32,378 nt of DNA from Chara braunii (GCA_003427395.1 BFEA01000186.1:1330560-1362937); one strand, 5' to 3'; positions 9,919-21,545 are shown, counted from the first letter of the stretch. Notes: generated by a model from the letters alone, not told the origin. A program made the numbers and translations.

Positions 9919-12376
9919 AGCGTCTGCCCGGACTACTGCGGCCTTGCATAAGGGTTAAGTAGATTATGCCTTAAGGGAAAAAAGAGATTCAATTTTATCT
10001 TTGTTTTTTAGAGTTATTATAATTGAACGTTAAAGTATGTGGTAGCCGTCAAAGTCAAACCCCTTGATTTCTCTTCAGACTCTGGATGATGGAGATGACA
10101 TCCAAGGCCACGAGAGCTAACAGCCACCACAGGTCGAAACTTGTGTACCACCCACTTTTGGCAGGGTGCAAAAGAGGGTGTGGTGATCAACCGCATTTGT
10201 GGTTGTGTAGAGTCGATAGATTAACCCCTCAAGGCGTATGTCAGCCAACACTTGAGCGTCGAACATGATCCTCGAGACCATCGAGGACCTCGTGATTATG
10301 TGTACTATNTAGTACTCCATCATTGCGACAGTTTCCGTATGCATGCATTGCTAAACGATATGAGAAAGTCCTGCGTCCNTGCGGTTTTATATTAAGTCTC
10401 GCGCGCGACGCTTGATCAATTTTTTTTTGTTAAAAGGTTATGGGTTGGATATTGAAAGGACTAGGAGTGTGTGTTTTGTTTTGTGTGTGTGTTTAATTTT
10501 AGGTTTTCGGCGTGGTGTAACGTGTGGTGAGTGTGATGCGTCTTAGTCGACCGACGACGAGTCGTGCTTGGGATTTCAGCCCCCCAATGCGCCGGTTCGC
10601 GTGCGGGTGTAATAGAGGCGTAGGACCGCACGTACCCCCTATGCTACATCGTACGAGAAACGCCCTCGGCTAACCCAACTCTGCGATTGCAACTGATTAG
10701 CTTTCGTACTGTGGACTGGTAGCTCGACGGGGATACGCCCACCGAAGGGAGGTGACAACTCCCGCAGGTGGAGTAAATTTTACCTCACGTAGGCCCTCTC
10801 CCGTCGTNGGGGCTNGCAAGCGGTATGGTTGGCGCACTNGGTCGGAGCGGATACGGAAGCTCCATTGACATCATGATCAAATCGTGCGTGACGCGGTCGG
10901 GAGGGTCCCCTTGCAGGACCGATGCTCTCGACAACAACAATGTAGGGGGGTGTTGTAGAGTNAAAACGAGAAATAGANGGCCTACTCTTTGTTCCTTCGA
11001 CTGATAGTATGTCTAGCACAAAGGGCGGTACTTGTACCACCCTAAATTTTCATAGAGGGCGTAAATTCTAAGAGCCTATTGGTTGCCCTCAAAACAAGTG
11101 TCAGTAACCGCCTTCCTATGAGTGGTTTGTGACGTATGAGGACGAGAAAGTTTGTAGCAGGTTGACATTGACACTTACTTAGGATCTGCAGCCAAGCCGA
11201 CCGATGTGACAGGGATTACTCNTGCATCTAGACCCCATGAAGACCAAGTGTTGACGAAGGCTCTTTTGGATAATCCGGTAACAGAGAAGGTGACCCTCTC
11301 GAATTACCAGGCCAAACAACATTTCAATGTCTAGTAAGGCCTAATCTTCAACAAGGGAATTTTGTATTGGTACCCCGCATATGGATAGCCAATATNTGGC
11401 GAATCCGATGGAGCAGGGATTTTCAAGGCTATTCGCCCCGGCAAGGCTGAAGCCANGCATCCGGTGGCGGTCGACTATTTCTAATCTAGGCCACCCAGAT
11501 ACGAACCACTGCCTTCTCTTCACTTTTCGTGCGTTACTGCGGTGGCGCTCCGATCTCCGTACCTGCAACGCATCACCAAACGACTGAGATCTTCATCCAC
11601 GGTTCGCGACTCACCACGTGAAAATCCTGGCCCGCCTGCCTGTGCCTTCGGTGCATGGGGGCTGCCCCCAGGACTTCTCCATTTTCTGTNAAGATCTTTT
11701 TTCAACTTCGCAATCTGCGAAAAAAAAGGAGATCGGTCGCGCCACNTAACAGCGATCTAGTGTGCTAATTCTGCGTTAACGCAGAGACTCAACGCAAGTC
11801 ATCTCAGTAATCTCGGTATTCCCGAGGTGCCTTTTACATTACCGCACGGTGGGATACTGTTTACCCAGCGCGATAAGGCACATCGCTTTTTCAACAATTT
11901 TTTGGGTGTGGCCTCGTGCTTCCGCGTGGTATTGGGTACGGCGTTTCCCCTTGGGAGGAGCAAGGGANAGGAAGTAGCTGGTCGTCAGCTGGATCGAAGA
12001 CCGGAGGTAGTGACACTTCGGGAGAGATGCCAGTAATGGATAACTCTGCGCTTTCATTTTCGTTTGCGATGAGTCGCCTCCATCACGTTTTTTTGTGACC
12101 TAGACCCTCTTGTAGTGAGTTCGNTGGCAGTGCTTGTTTGTATAAGGTAACCATCCCGTAACAATCCTTATTTATTAGTTATATTTGAACAGGAGTTCGG
12201 GTGGCATTTTGGTGATATGCTTAGAAGTCGTTATTTATTTATCATCGATCGTTAATTGATTTGAGTGATTAGGTTAATTCTAGTTTAATTTTGTTCTGAT
12301 TGTTTGAGTTCTCTTGATTTTATTTGATTCTTCGTTGTTTATAAGGAGAGAAGGAGGGGGTGGGGAATAGGGGAAA
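9919..12376. other. Gene-free stretch; may end with the LINE 5' untranslated region
   Basis: No protein family is recognised on either strand; the longest frames are 60-90 codons and unremarkable. Base composition changes from AT-rich before about 10500 to GC-richer at 10500-12000 and back to T-rich at 12150-12340, which suggests several fused fragments. The last 200-300 bases before the ATG at 12377 may be the 5' leader of the LINE, but its boundary cannot be placed from one copy. Confidence 0.5.
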
Positions 12377-13357
12377 ATGGAAAACTATGATGACGATTCG
12401 GCCTTTCGACACCCCCCANCNAACCCTCTGCCTCCTGATCCTACCTCTCCTCCTCTGTCGAATGCAGAGAAGCAGAGGATTCGAGGGATCCTTGCCTTAT
12501 GTTATGCAGATGGTCTGATTCCTAAACATTTGGCCCCNTCTTCCAACCGCAACAGGGTGGAAGTCGGGACGGACTATGTCCAAGTTGTGGTAGNTCCTGA
12601 GGTGCTTAGGGTCCAGGTCNAGTGGTTAAAGGCACATGCCGTGACAATTTTGTACGGAGACGAGGCGACTTCCCTCTCGATCGATGTTAAAAAACGTCTN
12701 GTGAGGACGTATGAGGATGGTTGGGCTAATTCTAGATCAATAAATGTTCCANCGAGNAGGGGTCTGTTCCAAAATGAATATAGAAACTTCGTCTCCTATG
12801 TCTCGACATCCCCCCAAATCGCATCCTTCATGCTTCAAAAAGGAAAGGACAGAATAGTTTTGGACAATAAAACTTATGAACTGACATTTTTGCTANGGAT
12901 GAATGATAACCAGATGCATGGTTGGAGAGAGGCAATGCAATTTCAGTTTTTTTGGATCAGATGGCTGCAAATTCCTATGTTTTCCCTTCCCTTCTTAGAG
13001 GAAGTGATTGAAGCTGCCTTTGGTCCAATCTTGAAGACCTACCCAGCGTTNAACAAACCCANCTCTCCGGAACTGCTTAACATTCTCTTTGATCTGGCTA
13101 CGTCTGCTAGATTCCGGTATAAACCGTATTTATCGATTGACCTTGCAGAGTTCGGTTACGTTGATATTGAAGTTGTCTCTGTTAACACACCTTGGTGTGC
13201 AGATTGTCGAAAATTCTTTCACATGGCGGGCGATCCTGATTACCCGAAGAATAAAAAAGAAATGACAACTCTCGAAAGTCAAAAGGAAAAGTCTCGGTGG
13301 GAGAACCGAAAGGGCTTCGAAAGGGTAGAGATAGCAGCGGGAAGAAGGGCAATGTAG
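12377..13357 (+). pseudogene. LINE ORF1, N-terminal part (DUF4283-like, zinc-knuckle remnant)
   Basis: This 326-codon frame starts at an ATG in a purine-rich context and is the longest intact piece of ORF1. Plant LINE ORF1 proteins bind element RNA and act as nucleic-acid chaperones. Residues about 170-290 follow the DUF4283 pattern: a tryptophan-rich WIRWLQIPMFSLP segment, then a beta-rich region. This leads into a knuckle-like CADCRKFFH at residues 274-282. The spacing C-x2-C-x4-H is right, but the fourth ligand is missing: Tyr289 (TAC) stands six residues after the His, where a Cys could have been. The frame ends at TAG 13355-13357. The open frame one base earlier continues with basic, Lys- and Gln-rich sequence typical of the ORF1 tail, so the end is probably a frameshift near 13340-13355. 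Seven or more N bases lie inside. Confidence 0.8.
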
Positions 13358-15144
13358 GGAGGAAGCATGGNGAAGGCATGGGCACGTAGGCCCAGGGTAA
13401 ACAGAAGAATCAAAATCAGCAGAACAAGAAGAAGGAAGGGACGCCCTCGAAAGATTGGGAGATTGTGGTTTGGAAAGGCAGCCAAAAAAAAACCTACGTT
13501 CCGAAAAATANGAAATCACCCTTACGTGATGATGAAATGAAAAAACAAGGGGAAGAAAATGGGGCGCTCCCCACGGAAAAGGGAAAAACCAACCCCCAGA
13601 AGCCAACAACGAAGAGGAGGTGGGGTCAAGGGCAGAACAGATAATTCTCAGTTATGAAGATGGGGGGAAAGAAAGACGAGGGGGGGGAAGCTTCAGAAGA
13701 AGAGGAAGAGAACGGGCCAGATGCGTTAATTCGCCGTCGTGTCCCACGGGTGAACTACATGACATCCCCGCAAAGTTCAGGGAAGGAAGAGACAGTGGGT
13801 TTGGAAGATCTGACAGGTAAACTTGAGATGGAGAAAGGAGTGGACTCAAATTTAAAAGACAAGGGAGTAGAAGAAGCCACTGAAACGGGAATGGAACCCC
13901 CCCAAAGGAATCTTCATCCTTAGTGAGGAAGACCTACGGGGCGAAGGGGAAGTTAACGAGGATTCTAAGTCAAACAAACAAACCATTGTTGAAGAAGGAA
14001 CTGAGGTCGAGGTGAAAAGGGAAGGGGTTTCTCGTGGGGAAGAATCGGAGGATGATCTGCTAGGTGTGTTGGGAAAGGAATTAGACAATGATACAGTAGA
14101 GACGATAGGTGGTAGTAGTTTGGTTGGCGGTATGCAGGAAATTCCCCCCCCCCCCCGTCGACGCTTGAGACAGAAAGGAACCCTGCCTTGGATGTGTTTA
14201 AAGTCTATGATAACCTTTCATTTGATATGGACAAACACACTTCTTCAGGCAACCTGCAGGCACATAAACAATCGTCTCCTCTCTCTAGAGGAAAATCTTC
14301 CGTTCTAAACAGTCAAGGGCTCCTACAAAAAGATAGTAGGAGACTTCATAACGTGTTCACGGGTGGGTCACCGTCAAAGAAGAAGAAAACGAATGATGAT
14401 AATGAGATTGGTTCGTACAGCGAGGTTCTAAACCCCTCAGTGGCCAAGATTCCACTCATGGATCTGACCAAAAGTCGCAAGAGATCGCTGCTACATCGGG
14501 CTGCAGGGAAACAACTGTCCTTTGCANCCCCAATGGAAACACTATCTAGGTCAGATAGGGTTAAAGGTCCAGTGAAGAATTTCCTCGTCCCACTTATTTG
14601 CTCAGACACGCCACTGGGCACGATGGTGCTGACCAAAATTATGCAGAATGATGTACTGGAAATTTCTTCAATTCAGGTCAACACCTCGCCTACGGAGGAG
14701 GAAGTTCTGGAATTAACAAAACGTCACGTTTTAAATCATACTGGCTCAGTCTCGCTCCTCCTCACAATGAAGGTGAGTCNCTTNTTATCGTTAAAAGAAG
14801 AAGGTCCCCCGAATGCATTTTTCTTTCTTTTTCTGGGGATGAAAACAATTAACGAATTTTTTGATAAGTGGAGTGAGTTACGGGTGCATTGGTTGCCACT
14901 TCAGGACTTTTTCTCTCACCGCACGGAATTAATTTCTTCACTTCACCTTCCCACAGGGCGATCAGGTTCAGTGGTTGCAGATTGGATCAAGCATGTGGGA
15001 TTGACAACCCGTCTCTCGGAAGACCAAGTGTCTCAAATGCTACTTGTAGTAAGAAATTTGGGAACCAGGTTGAACTTAAATAAGGAATCTGGTCAGGGGG
15101 CCATTGGAACAGAGAAACAAAGTCAAGACGNCATCCAATCTTAG
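13348..15144 (+). pseudogene. LINE ORF1, C-terminal part (frameshifted)
   Basis: The frame starting at 13348 continues ORF1 with stops TAG near 13387 and TAA at 13642-13644. It then runs through an acidic stretch (SEEEEENGPD) to a C7 run at 13897-13903. Between that run and a C13 run at 14144-14156 the readable sequence is in the +1 frame (SEEDLRGEGEV onward). After the C13 run it returns to the original frame and stays open, except for N-containing codons, to the TAG at 15142-15144. The last 318 codons (14188-15144) match no domain I can name. The segment has a KKKK basic patch after residue 60 and ordinary globular-looking sequence from about residue 120. Its placement directly before the endonuclease supports ORF1, but an N-terminal extension of ORF2 is possible. 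Confidence 0.65.
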
Positions 15145-15160
15145 GGCGAGAAGAGGCCTG

Positions 15161-16094
15161 ATGGTCCTCCCACCTAAGATGCGTTTTGCTTCATGGAACA
15201 TTCGCGATCTTGGTGATACTAGTAATAGAGTCAAAAGGTCTCGCCTACGGNCGTGGGTCCATAAGTCGAATATCCAAATTCTGGGACTTCAAGAAACCAA
15301 ACTGGATAACGATAAATTGAGAGAGGCTATGNGATGGCCCCCAAATATGGTCCCCCGCCGAAGGATCCAATGGAGGAGTGGCGGTCCTTATCCATAACGA
15401 TTTAAATGTCACAGTTTTGGACTCATATGCTGATGCNGGAGGTAGGATGACATGGATTAACATTCTGATCAGAGAAGAGGAATGAGTTGTTATGTCTATA
15501 TATGCTCCGGTAGATTATAATAAGAGGATAGACTTCCTCGTCAACCTTCTCTCGTTTATTCCTGATACTGAAAATTTGATTTTGTTGGGTGACTGGAACA
15601 CGGTGNTGGTACCGGGTCTTGACTCCCTTTCAAATAGGCCCCCGATGCCAGATTCTGACATGTTACGGTCCTTCATGGACTCACAGNCTCTCAACGATAT
15701 ATACAGAACTTTAAACCCCGAGTCGAATGGATACACTTGGTATGGGNCTCGACCCTNTAAATCCAAAGAAGCCCCACGGTGCCGTTTAGATGTTATTTTG
15801 GCAAGAGAGGCTCCTTGGGATATATGNTGCTGGTCTGATTTGGATGATATTTACCTTTCTGGCCACTATCCAGTCCTCATGGACGTGGTGGCAATCNATG
15901 TAATAGAAAAGGAGAGACCTCCTTTCATATTGAATGTGAATTTATTAAAAGACAAGGGTATAAAGACTTGGATTATAGACCAGATGGAAAGNTGGGGAAA
16001 AGTAAATGACCTATTTCACGGCTCCCTAGCATGGGCCGAAGTGGGAATAAGCATCATTAGAGTTNCCCTGATAAATTTTTCGAGGATGAAATGA
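15161..16094 (+). pseudogene. LINE ORF2 endonuclease domain (EEP/APE-type), defective
   Basis: This domain would nick target DNA to prime reverse transcription. The start FASWNIRDLG and the QETKLD motif carry the expected Asn and Glu. Further on come GDWNTV with the Asp-Asn pair, YTWYG, and RLDVILA. The C-terminal signature reads LSGHYPVL: the conserved Asp of the S-D-H triad is Gly (GGC at 15861-15863) while the His remains. The frame shifts near 15328, where the +1 frame then reads SNGGVAVLIHNDL, a typical EN core. A TGA follows at 15484-15486, before SIYAPVDYN. TGA codons at 16092 and 16107 separate it from the RT part. ORF2 could start at the ATG at 15161 or at 15179, in the same frame. 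Confidence 0.88.
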
Positions 16095-16115
16095 GCAAAC
16101 CGAAATTGAAAGGAT

Positions 16116-17399
16116 TTGCAACTGAAAAAACGGATTGTTGAATCTGAGTCCAAAATGGGGGGTGACCCGTTCTCAGAATACTATTGGTCAGAGATAAGGC
16201 GCCTTGCTATTTTAGACTTANAAAAAATAGAAATACAGAAACAAACAGAGTGGCTGGAATGGCTAAGCCTNAGAGGTATAGTGGGTTATGACTGTATGAC
16301 AAAATTATCATTTCGATCCCTAGTTCTCAGGCATTCAAAATCCATCATTAGAGAATTATCAGATTCGTTTAATATTGAGCTTAGCACTACATCAGACATA
16401 GGGAGGATGTGCTCACATGCACATGCTTATTTCAGCGACATCGTGTCGAATAGGAGACTCTTCGATACTCCNGATCTGGATCTGTCTAGGTATAGCACTT
16501 TCTGGAACAAGTCTAGGGCCAGACTAACCCCTGACATNATTGAAGCTTTGGAAGCTNNCTTCTCGATGGGAGAGCTTGCCAAGGCAACTAGGCAAATGGC
16601 CAAGAGGAAGTTTCNGGGCCTTGATGGCCTACTCGTGGAGCTATANGTGGAATGTTGGGACGNCTTTGGTCCCTTTCTCTGTGAACTTTACAATGGTGTA
16701 CAGAATGGGGGTTGCTTACCTAAACGCTTTTTAAAAGGGTGTGTTTCGCTACTATATAAGAAAGGTAACAAAGCCGAGGTAAGTAATTACAGACCAATTT
16801 CACTGCTTAATGTGGCTTACAAAATCCTGGTCAAAGCCCAGACTATTCGTTTAGCAAAATTCTTACCAGAAGTAGTTGGGCCTGAACAGGATGCATTTGT
16901 AAAAGGCCATAATATTTTTGATAATATTATGGCCTCACTGCAAGCTCTAGAAATAATCTCAGCAGAGAAGAGAAATATTGCGGTCCTTCTCCTTGATATG
17001 GAGAAGGCCTACGACAAAGTTGGTTGGTCTTTCACGTTCACAACCTTGAAGATAATAGGTTTCGGGCCCACATTTCTAAAGTATGTTAAAGCCATGTATG
17101 TAGGAGCGTCGTCAGTAGTCATGGTGAATTGTAAACTATCGAAGGAATTATGCCTCTCACGCTCTTTACTGCAAGGATGTTCACTTACTCCGCTNCTTTT
17201 TGTTATCCAATTGGAAATCTTACTTGACAACATTAGGCACAATCCGGATATAAGAGGTTTGGAACTCCCCCAATCGATTCAATGGAAAGGGGGAGCAATC
17301 GCTGATGATTTGACTATTGCATGCGAGAACACAATAGATTTGTTTGATCAACTTAGACTAGTATTAGAGGAATACTGTTTTCTTAAAAAATTTCATTAA
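16116..17399 (+). pseudogene. LINE ORF2 reverse transcriptase domain, defective
   Basis: The 427-codon frame is in phase with the endonuclease frame that ends at 16094. It has the linker typical of plant LINEs, then NYRPISLLNVAYKI (RT block 1), VLLLDMEKAYDKVGW (motif A, catalytic Asp at 16995-16997) and SLLQGCSLTPxLF (motif B). Motif C reads GAIADDL: both Asp residues are present (17304-17309), but the aromatic residue normally before Ala-Asp-Asp (Phe or Tyr) is Ile (ATC at 17298-17300). The frame ends in TAA at 17397-17399 after FLKKFH. Sequence resembling the RT thumb continues in another frame, so a frameshift near 17385-17400 is likely. The first codon shown is not an ATG and is not a true start. 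Confidence 0.93.
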
Positions 17400-19351
17400 C
17401 TNGGACAAATCTACGTATTTGCAACTAACAATTCAAGAGGTCAAAAGGGAGGATTCGGAATGACTTCTAGGCATTCAAGTGTCCCTGTCAAACTGTGCAT
17501 CTAAACAAGACCAACTTCTCCAATAAAAGGTCTGCTCCAGAATAGATGGGTGGTTGAGGAATCATAAACTATCGATTTTTGGTAGGGCGCTGGTACTGTC
17601 GGTAGCGGAACTTTCAATTTTCTGGTTTCCTTTATCAGTACACGTCCTAGGGGATAAGGCCTACTAAGCTATCAAACATGCAGCGGTGCGGTACCTGTGG
17701 AAACCGACGGCTACTGAGCATCAAGGGTTCATAGTGAGAGCTGCACGAGATCTGATATACCTCCCCANGGCAGAAGGGAGGGTAGGGATCTGGACCCAAT
17801 GGNCCAAAACTTCGCCCTACTGTGTAAATGGGTGGTCAANGCTTGTCTGGGCAATGAAGAGAAGCAGTGGAGATGCCTGGCTGAATACATTATGAGAAAA
17901 AATTTTGGTTTGGCTAAGGAGGTCAATATCGGGCAGTGTTTGGTGTTGTTGAATCTGCTAGTCAAAAAAGTTAAATCTAGGCTCTGGGCAGGGATTCTCT
18001 TGGCTTGGAGAAAGCTAAAACCATAACTGCTACGTGACCGAGTCACCAAGTTGGAAGTGAGTAACCAAAGCCTGTTCGATAATGCTTTAATCAAGCTGNC
18101 ACCATGTCTGCTGGTGGAGTCTAACTCAAAGGTCGGTTCTTTCAGTAGATCATGGATAGCTAAAGAAGTGCTTTTAATTAAACACATTTGGGATGCTACA
18201 AACCAGGACTGTATTTCTGTTGATACACTTCGGCAGAAACTGCCCAGACTACATAGAGTGGAGGAGGACTATCTCCAACTGCTGCAAGCCATTCCTGTTC
18301 AGTGGAAAACACTTCTGAAAGAGTCNACGGAATTGGGTATGGGATCTTGGTTGTTACATCCAACGGACTCAAGTAAAATCGTCAAGGTCTTAGGCCCAGA
18401 CTTGTCCCAAGGAACAAAAGTGGAGCAGTGGATAAGAGGCAGAACGGTCAGACTAGGTTGCATATTGAATAAGGACGTCGAATTGACCTTGAGTTCTACA
18501 GTGGATCTAACTGAAGTAAGAGTATTGGAAGACNAGCCATCGAATAACAAAGACATGATTCTGCTGGAGGGGACGACCCGNTACTTNTTGGTGGAGCCTA
18601 CCCTCTATGGATGGAAGGACAAGGGGGGTAACAGTTCCTCTCTTATTCAATATATTGCGAAGGTGGGGTCCGTTCATTTAAGGACGAAGAAAACCCAACC
18701 GCTGGACGTGGCAATACGTCGGTTTAAAAAACCCTATGAANAGGGGATACCCCCACCAGATTTCAGAAGCTTATGGAAGGTACTTAAGGATATCCCGTCA
18801 CAAAAACAGGCAAGTATGATGTGGGTCCAGTCTATGGGTCTCACGGTATCTGCTCAATGGTTGAGTATAAGAGGAATGGAAGTAGAACAAACCTGTAAGA
18901 GATGTAAGCACAGTGGTGAAANTACCAACCACATCTGGCGATTTTGTCCTNAGTCTCATGAACTATGGAGATGGTGGAAGATCCAATGGGACGACGTGGT
19001 AGGCCTAGAGTGGCCCTGGACAAATGACTGGATCCTCTCGGCCAGCCCACCAAATGGCGCACGGCTCAATGATAATTGGGGCTATGTGGCCTTAATATGT
19101 TGGGGTACAGTGATAGAAGTAATTTGGAAGGCAAGAAACTTGTGGTTTTCAGGAATCAAGAAATTCATTTTCATCAGCAGAGATCGATGGTGAAACAGTC
19201 GCTCAGACTTACCATTCTGTCAGATTGGAGGAGAGCTACCAAGAGTCTTGGCAAAGGAATCCTTTGGTTCCGTAGGACTTGGACCAAGGATAATTTTCTG
19301 GCTTCTATAACATATGATCACAATCTTGAGATAGCCAAGTGGCTGGAATGA
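17400..19351 (+). pseudogene. LINE ORF2 C-terminal region with zf-RVT zinc-binding segment
   Basis: Between 17400 and 17798 the coding trace hops frames and meets several stops, but pieces such as GRALVLSVAELSIFWFP and AVRYLWKP follow the usual post-RT order of plant LINEs. From 17799 to 19193 the frame matches that of the RT, with a single TAA at 18024-18026. The last part of the 18051-19193 frame reads LWKVLKDIPSQ, then CKRC at residues 282-285, His294 and Cys299 (C-x2-C-x8-H-x4-C, 18894-18947), followed by HELWRWW. This is the zf-RVT pattern, thought to bind element RNA. Near 19190 the frame shifts again, and the last approximately 50 codons end at TGA 19349-19351 with LEIAKWLE. No RNase H domain is present. 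Confidence 0.85.
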
Positions 19352-20230
19352 GATGAAGAAAGAATTACCACCGATGACCTTGCGGGCGAGGGGGGGCGCG
19401 GCGCGGTCGGGAGCGCTGCGCCCCGCCGGTATGGTCCTGCCGGTGCGCTGCGGAGGAGCCAGGCACGAGGCGCAGGATGGCAAGGTGCGGCGACAAGCGG
19501 CGAAGGGGAGCAGCAACGAGCGGCGCGAGGGAAGGGAACGAGCGGGGTGGGGCGACGAGAGCAATAGAACGACGAGTTTGGCNATGGTGATGGTGGCAAG
19601 AGTGGTGGGGTGTGGGTTGTGGAGTGTTGCGCTGCTAGGTCAAGATATGGGGTTTCGGATTGCCAAGTACTGAGGTGTGCGTTTCTCCCGTGATAGGACT
19701 CCGTGGACGCAGTTGGGGAGGAAGAGTACTGCAAGCATGGTGAGGGNGGTGGTGTTTTGGACGACGACATCCCTCCACTTNTCCGGACTAACCTGCGAGG
19801 GGCGGCTGGCAGGTTCGGCGGTTTGGGTTCGCAACGTGGTTTTGCCACGATCCGCTTATCTTCGTCGATTGGTCTTTGAGGACGGTCGAGTGAGTGTCGA
19901 CTACAAGGTGGCCAGTTTTTTCTCGTAANGCCGATTTGGAGGGGGGAGGGGTGGTTTACGAAGTGTTGGGACGTGGGGTACTTTTTTTCCCGCTATGTTT
20001 TTGTCTTCTAAGATGATTGTTCTGGCTGAGTAGATTTTGTCTGATAGGTTTTTGCTCTAGCATGTAGGCTTTTTCAANTTTTGACTAACAATCTGATTTG
20101 AGTCTGGTCCTTAATTCTGATTTTCACATTTGGATTTTCATCCGTTAAATCCCATTTCTGCTGGTTATATCTGCTAAATGATGTTCTTGTCTGATTAGTC
20201 AAATACGAAGTTTATCTGNGCGATTCTTCT
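19352..20230. other. Stretch without a recognised gene; possible LINE 3' region
   Basis: Positions 19370-19560 are very GC-rich on both strands and open in several frames, which is a composition effect rather than evidence of a gene. From about 19970 the sequence turns T-rich. The LINE 3' untranslated region should lie at the start of this interval, but no poly(A) or simple-repeat tail marks its end. Confidence 0.45.
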
Positions 20231-20235
20231 TAATT

Positions 20236-20295
20236 CCAAGAGTCTAATACAATTGTCAATTCTTATTCTAAGAGTCCAATATAATTGCAAAGTTG
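20236..20295. repeat. Short tandem duplication, ~34 bp
   Basis: CCAAGAGTCTAATACAATTG and CTAAGAGTCCAATATAATTG stand side by side about 34 bp apart, each preceded by ATTC-like sequence. This is a simple two-copy duplication in AT-rich DNA. Confidence 0.75.
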
Positions 20296-20735
20296 AAGNC
20301 GTAAATCAGACTTGTTTCTGATNGATTCCAATTCTGANTTTNTTACCAATATAAGTTCCATGATTGATTCTTCTAAAATCCAGATCCCTTTCAGTGCTAT
20401 CATTGTTGACCAACTTCTTAATTTCTATACCTCAAATTCCTAGGTTCTGTGAGCCCCTATAAGGGTCTCCAAAATTGGCTAAATTTACTTCCAAAAACTC
20501 CCGTAAATTTGTACAAGGTGGTTGGTGAACCCAACCTCGTGTTGTAAGTCCTTGTCCACTTAATGTTTTGAGTGACATCCTAATCTAGGCTATATCCTTG
20601 TCTACTAAGTTTTGGGAGAGTTTAGTGCCATCAAACCTGAAATCCGGGTTGAGGTGATGCTTGGCTATTCAGTTGATGTTGTGCTATCTGCCTTCCACTC
20701 CTTTGTTTTCGGACGGCCGAGTTGGAACGATGTTG
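20296..20735. other. AT-rich stretch, nothing recognised
   Basis: No open frame of note and no element termini are visible. Confidence 0.6.
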
Positions 20736-20739
20736 GTCG

Positions 20740-20985
20740 TAGCTGCGGGTTAGGTCATGNTGCCCTATAACTCGAGCGTGACGAGGGTTCTAGAGGCCTG
20801 GTTAGAGGTCCAAGGAACTGNCTAAGGGGGAAGGTGGTTCTGTGGCTGTTTGGGGCTGGTATCAAGACGATGCGGGTCGGAGCCGAGGTGGGTCNTTCCA
20901 CCCTGTAACCTAACAGATGGGAGTTTTCTGAGGTAGGTCGTGCTACCTCGTCACCTAGCAGATGGGGGTGGGAGGCCTTGAAGAG
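20740..20985. repeat. Degenerate short repeats with small hairpins
   Basis: Three related segments carry a GGTAGGTCGTGCTACC-like block: near 20752, 20888 and 20934. The latter two are followed by ACCTAACAGATGGGAGT and CACCTAGCAGATGGGGGT. The GGTAG and CTACC arms could pair into a short stem in the last copy. No function assigned. Confidence 0.5.
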
Positions 20986-21154
20986 TCTTGATATTTAGGA
21001 GGGAGGTCGATGCCGGTTCGAGGTTAGGATAGTTGAAGTGTCAATCCACCTTGGTTTTAGTTTTGTTGCCCTCTCTCGGAAATATGCCTTTATAGTGTTC
21101 AGTTTTTGTTACTACCTATTACTACCTTTTGTGAGTGGATTACTTNTATTCCTC

Positions 21155-21545
21155 TTCTTCGAATTATGTGGTGGAGGAAGTCGGCTCGTCGAAGGAAGAC
21201 GAATANTAGAAGTCTACTCTCAACTACTATGGGACTGGGTTAGGTTGTTCGTCTACTGTTCATATCTTTCGAGCTATGTGGTGGAGGAGGTCGGCTCGTT
21301 GGAAGACGATGAAGAGTAGGGGGTTGCGGGAAAGTGGGAGGGATTTCTGATGATTTCTGTGTAGGNTGTTTTTGCTTCATCTCGCAAACTATGTGGTGGA
21401 GGAGGTTGGCTCGTCGCAAGATAAAGAAGACTGATGTAGGCTGCTGCTCGTTGGGAAACCCTGTGAACTCATCTCTCGCTGNTGTTCTTCATCTGGCGAA
21501 CTATGTGGTGGAGGAGGTCGGCTCGTCGCTGGAAGAAGAAGGCAG
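21155..21545. repeat. Four-copy tandem repeat, ~111 bp period
   Basis: The core ACTATGTGGTGGAGGAGG, followed by TCGGCTCGTCG and an AAGA-rich tail, occurs at about 21162, 21271, 21386 and 21497, at spacings of 109, 115 and 111 bp. In one frame of each copy it reads YVVEEVGS, but the copies fall in different frames, so a repeat protein is unlikely unless frames are broken. The core is far better conserved than the spacers. Confidence 0.88.

Larger units (their letters stand above)
12377..19351 (+). mobile_element. L1-type non-LTR retrotransposon (LINE), decayed
   Basis: The segment carries the order expected of a plant L1-clade LINE: an ORF1 with a DUF4283-like region and a zinc-knuckle remnant, then ORF2 with an apurinic-type endonuclease, a reverse transcriptase and a zf-RVT zinc-binding segment. 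ORF1 ends with TAG at 15142-15144 and ORF2 has in-frame ATGs at 15161 and 15179. Both ORFs are interrupted by several frameshifts and stops, and key catalytic positions in the endonuclease and RT are substituted. No RNase H domain follows the zf-RVT. I could not identify a poly(A) tail or target-site duplication, so the element ends are those of the coding remnants only. Confidence 0.92.

Noticed and set aside
10086-10344. Opposed 60-75 codon frames that might be a retroelement remnant
   Set aside because: No motif of gag, protease, RT, RNase H or integrase is visible, and the length is within chance expectation.
14188-15144. A host gene of 318 codons
   Set aside because: It lies in the frame of the preceding ORF1 remnant once the C13 run is considered and ends 17 bases before the ORF2 ATG, so it belongs to the LINE.
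19318-19848. A 176-codon minus-strand frame, Ser/Pro/Arg-rich
   Set aside because: It lies in a very GC-rich block where several frames on both strands are open, starts at a non-ATG codon, overlaps the LINE 3' end and shows no domain.
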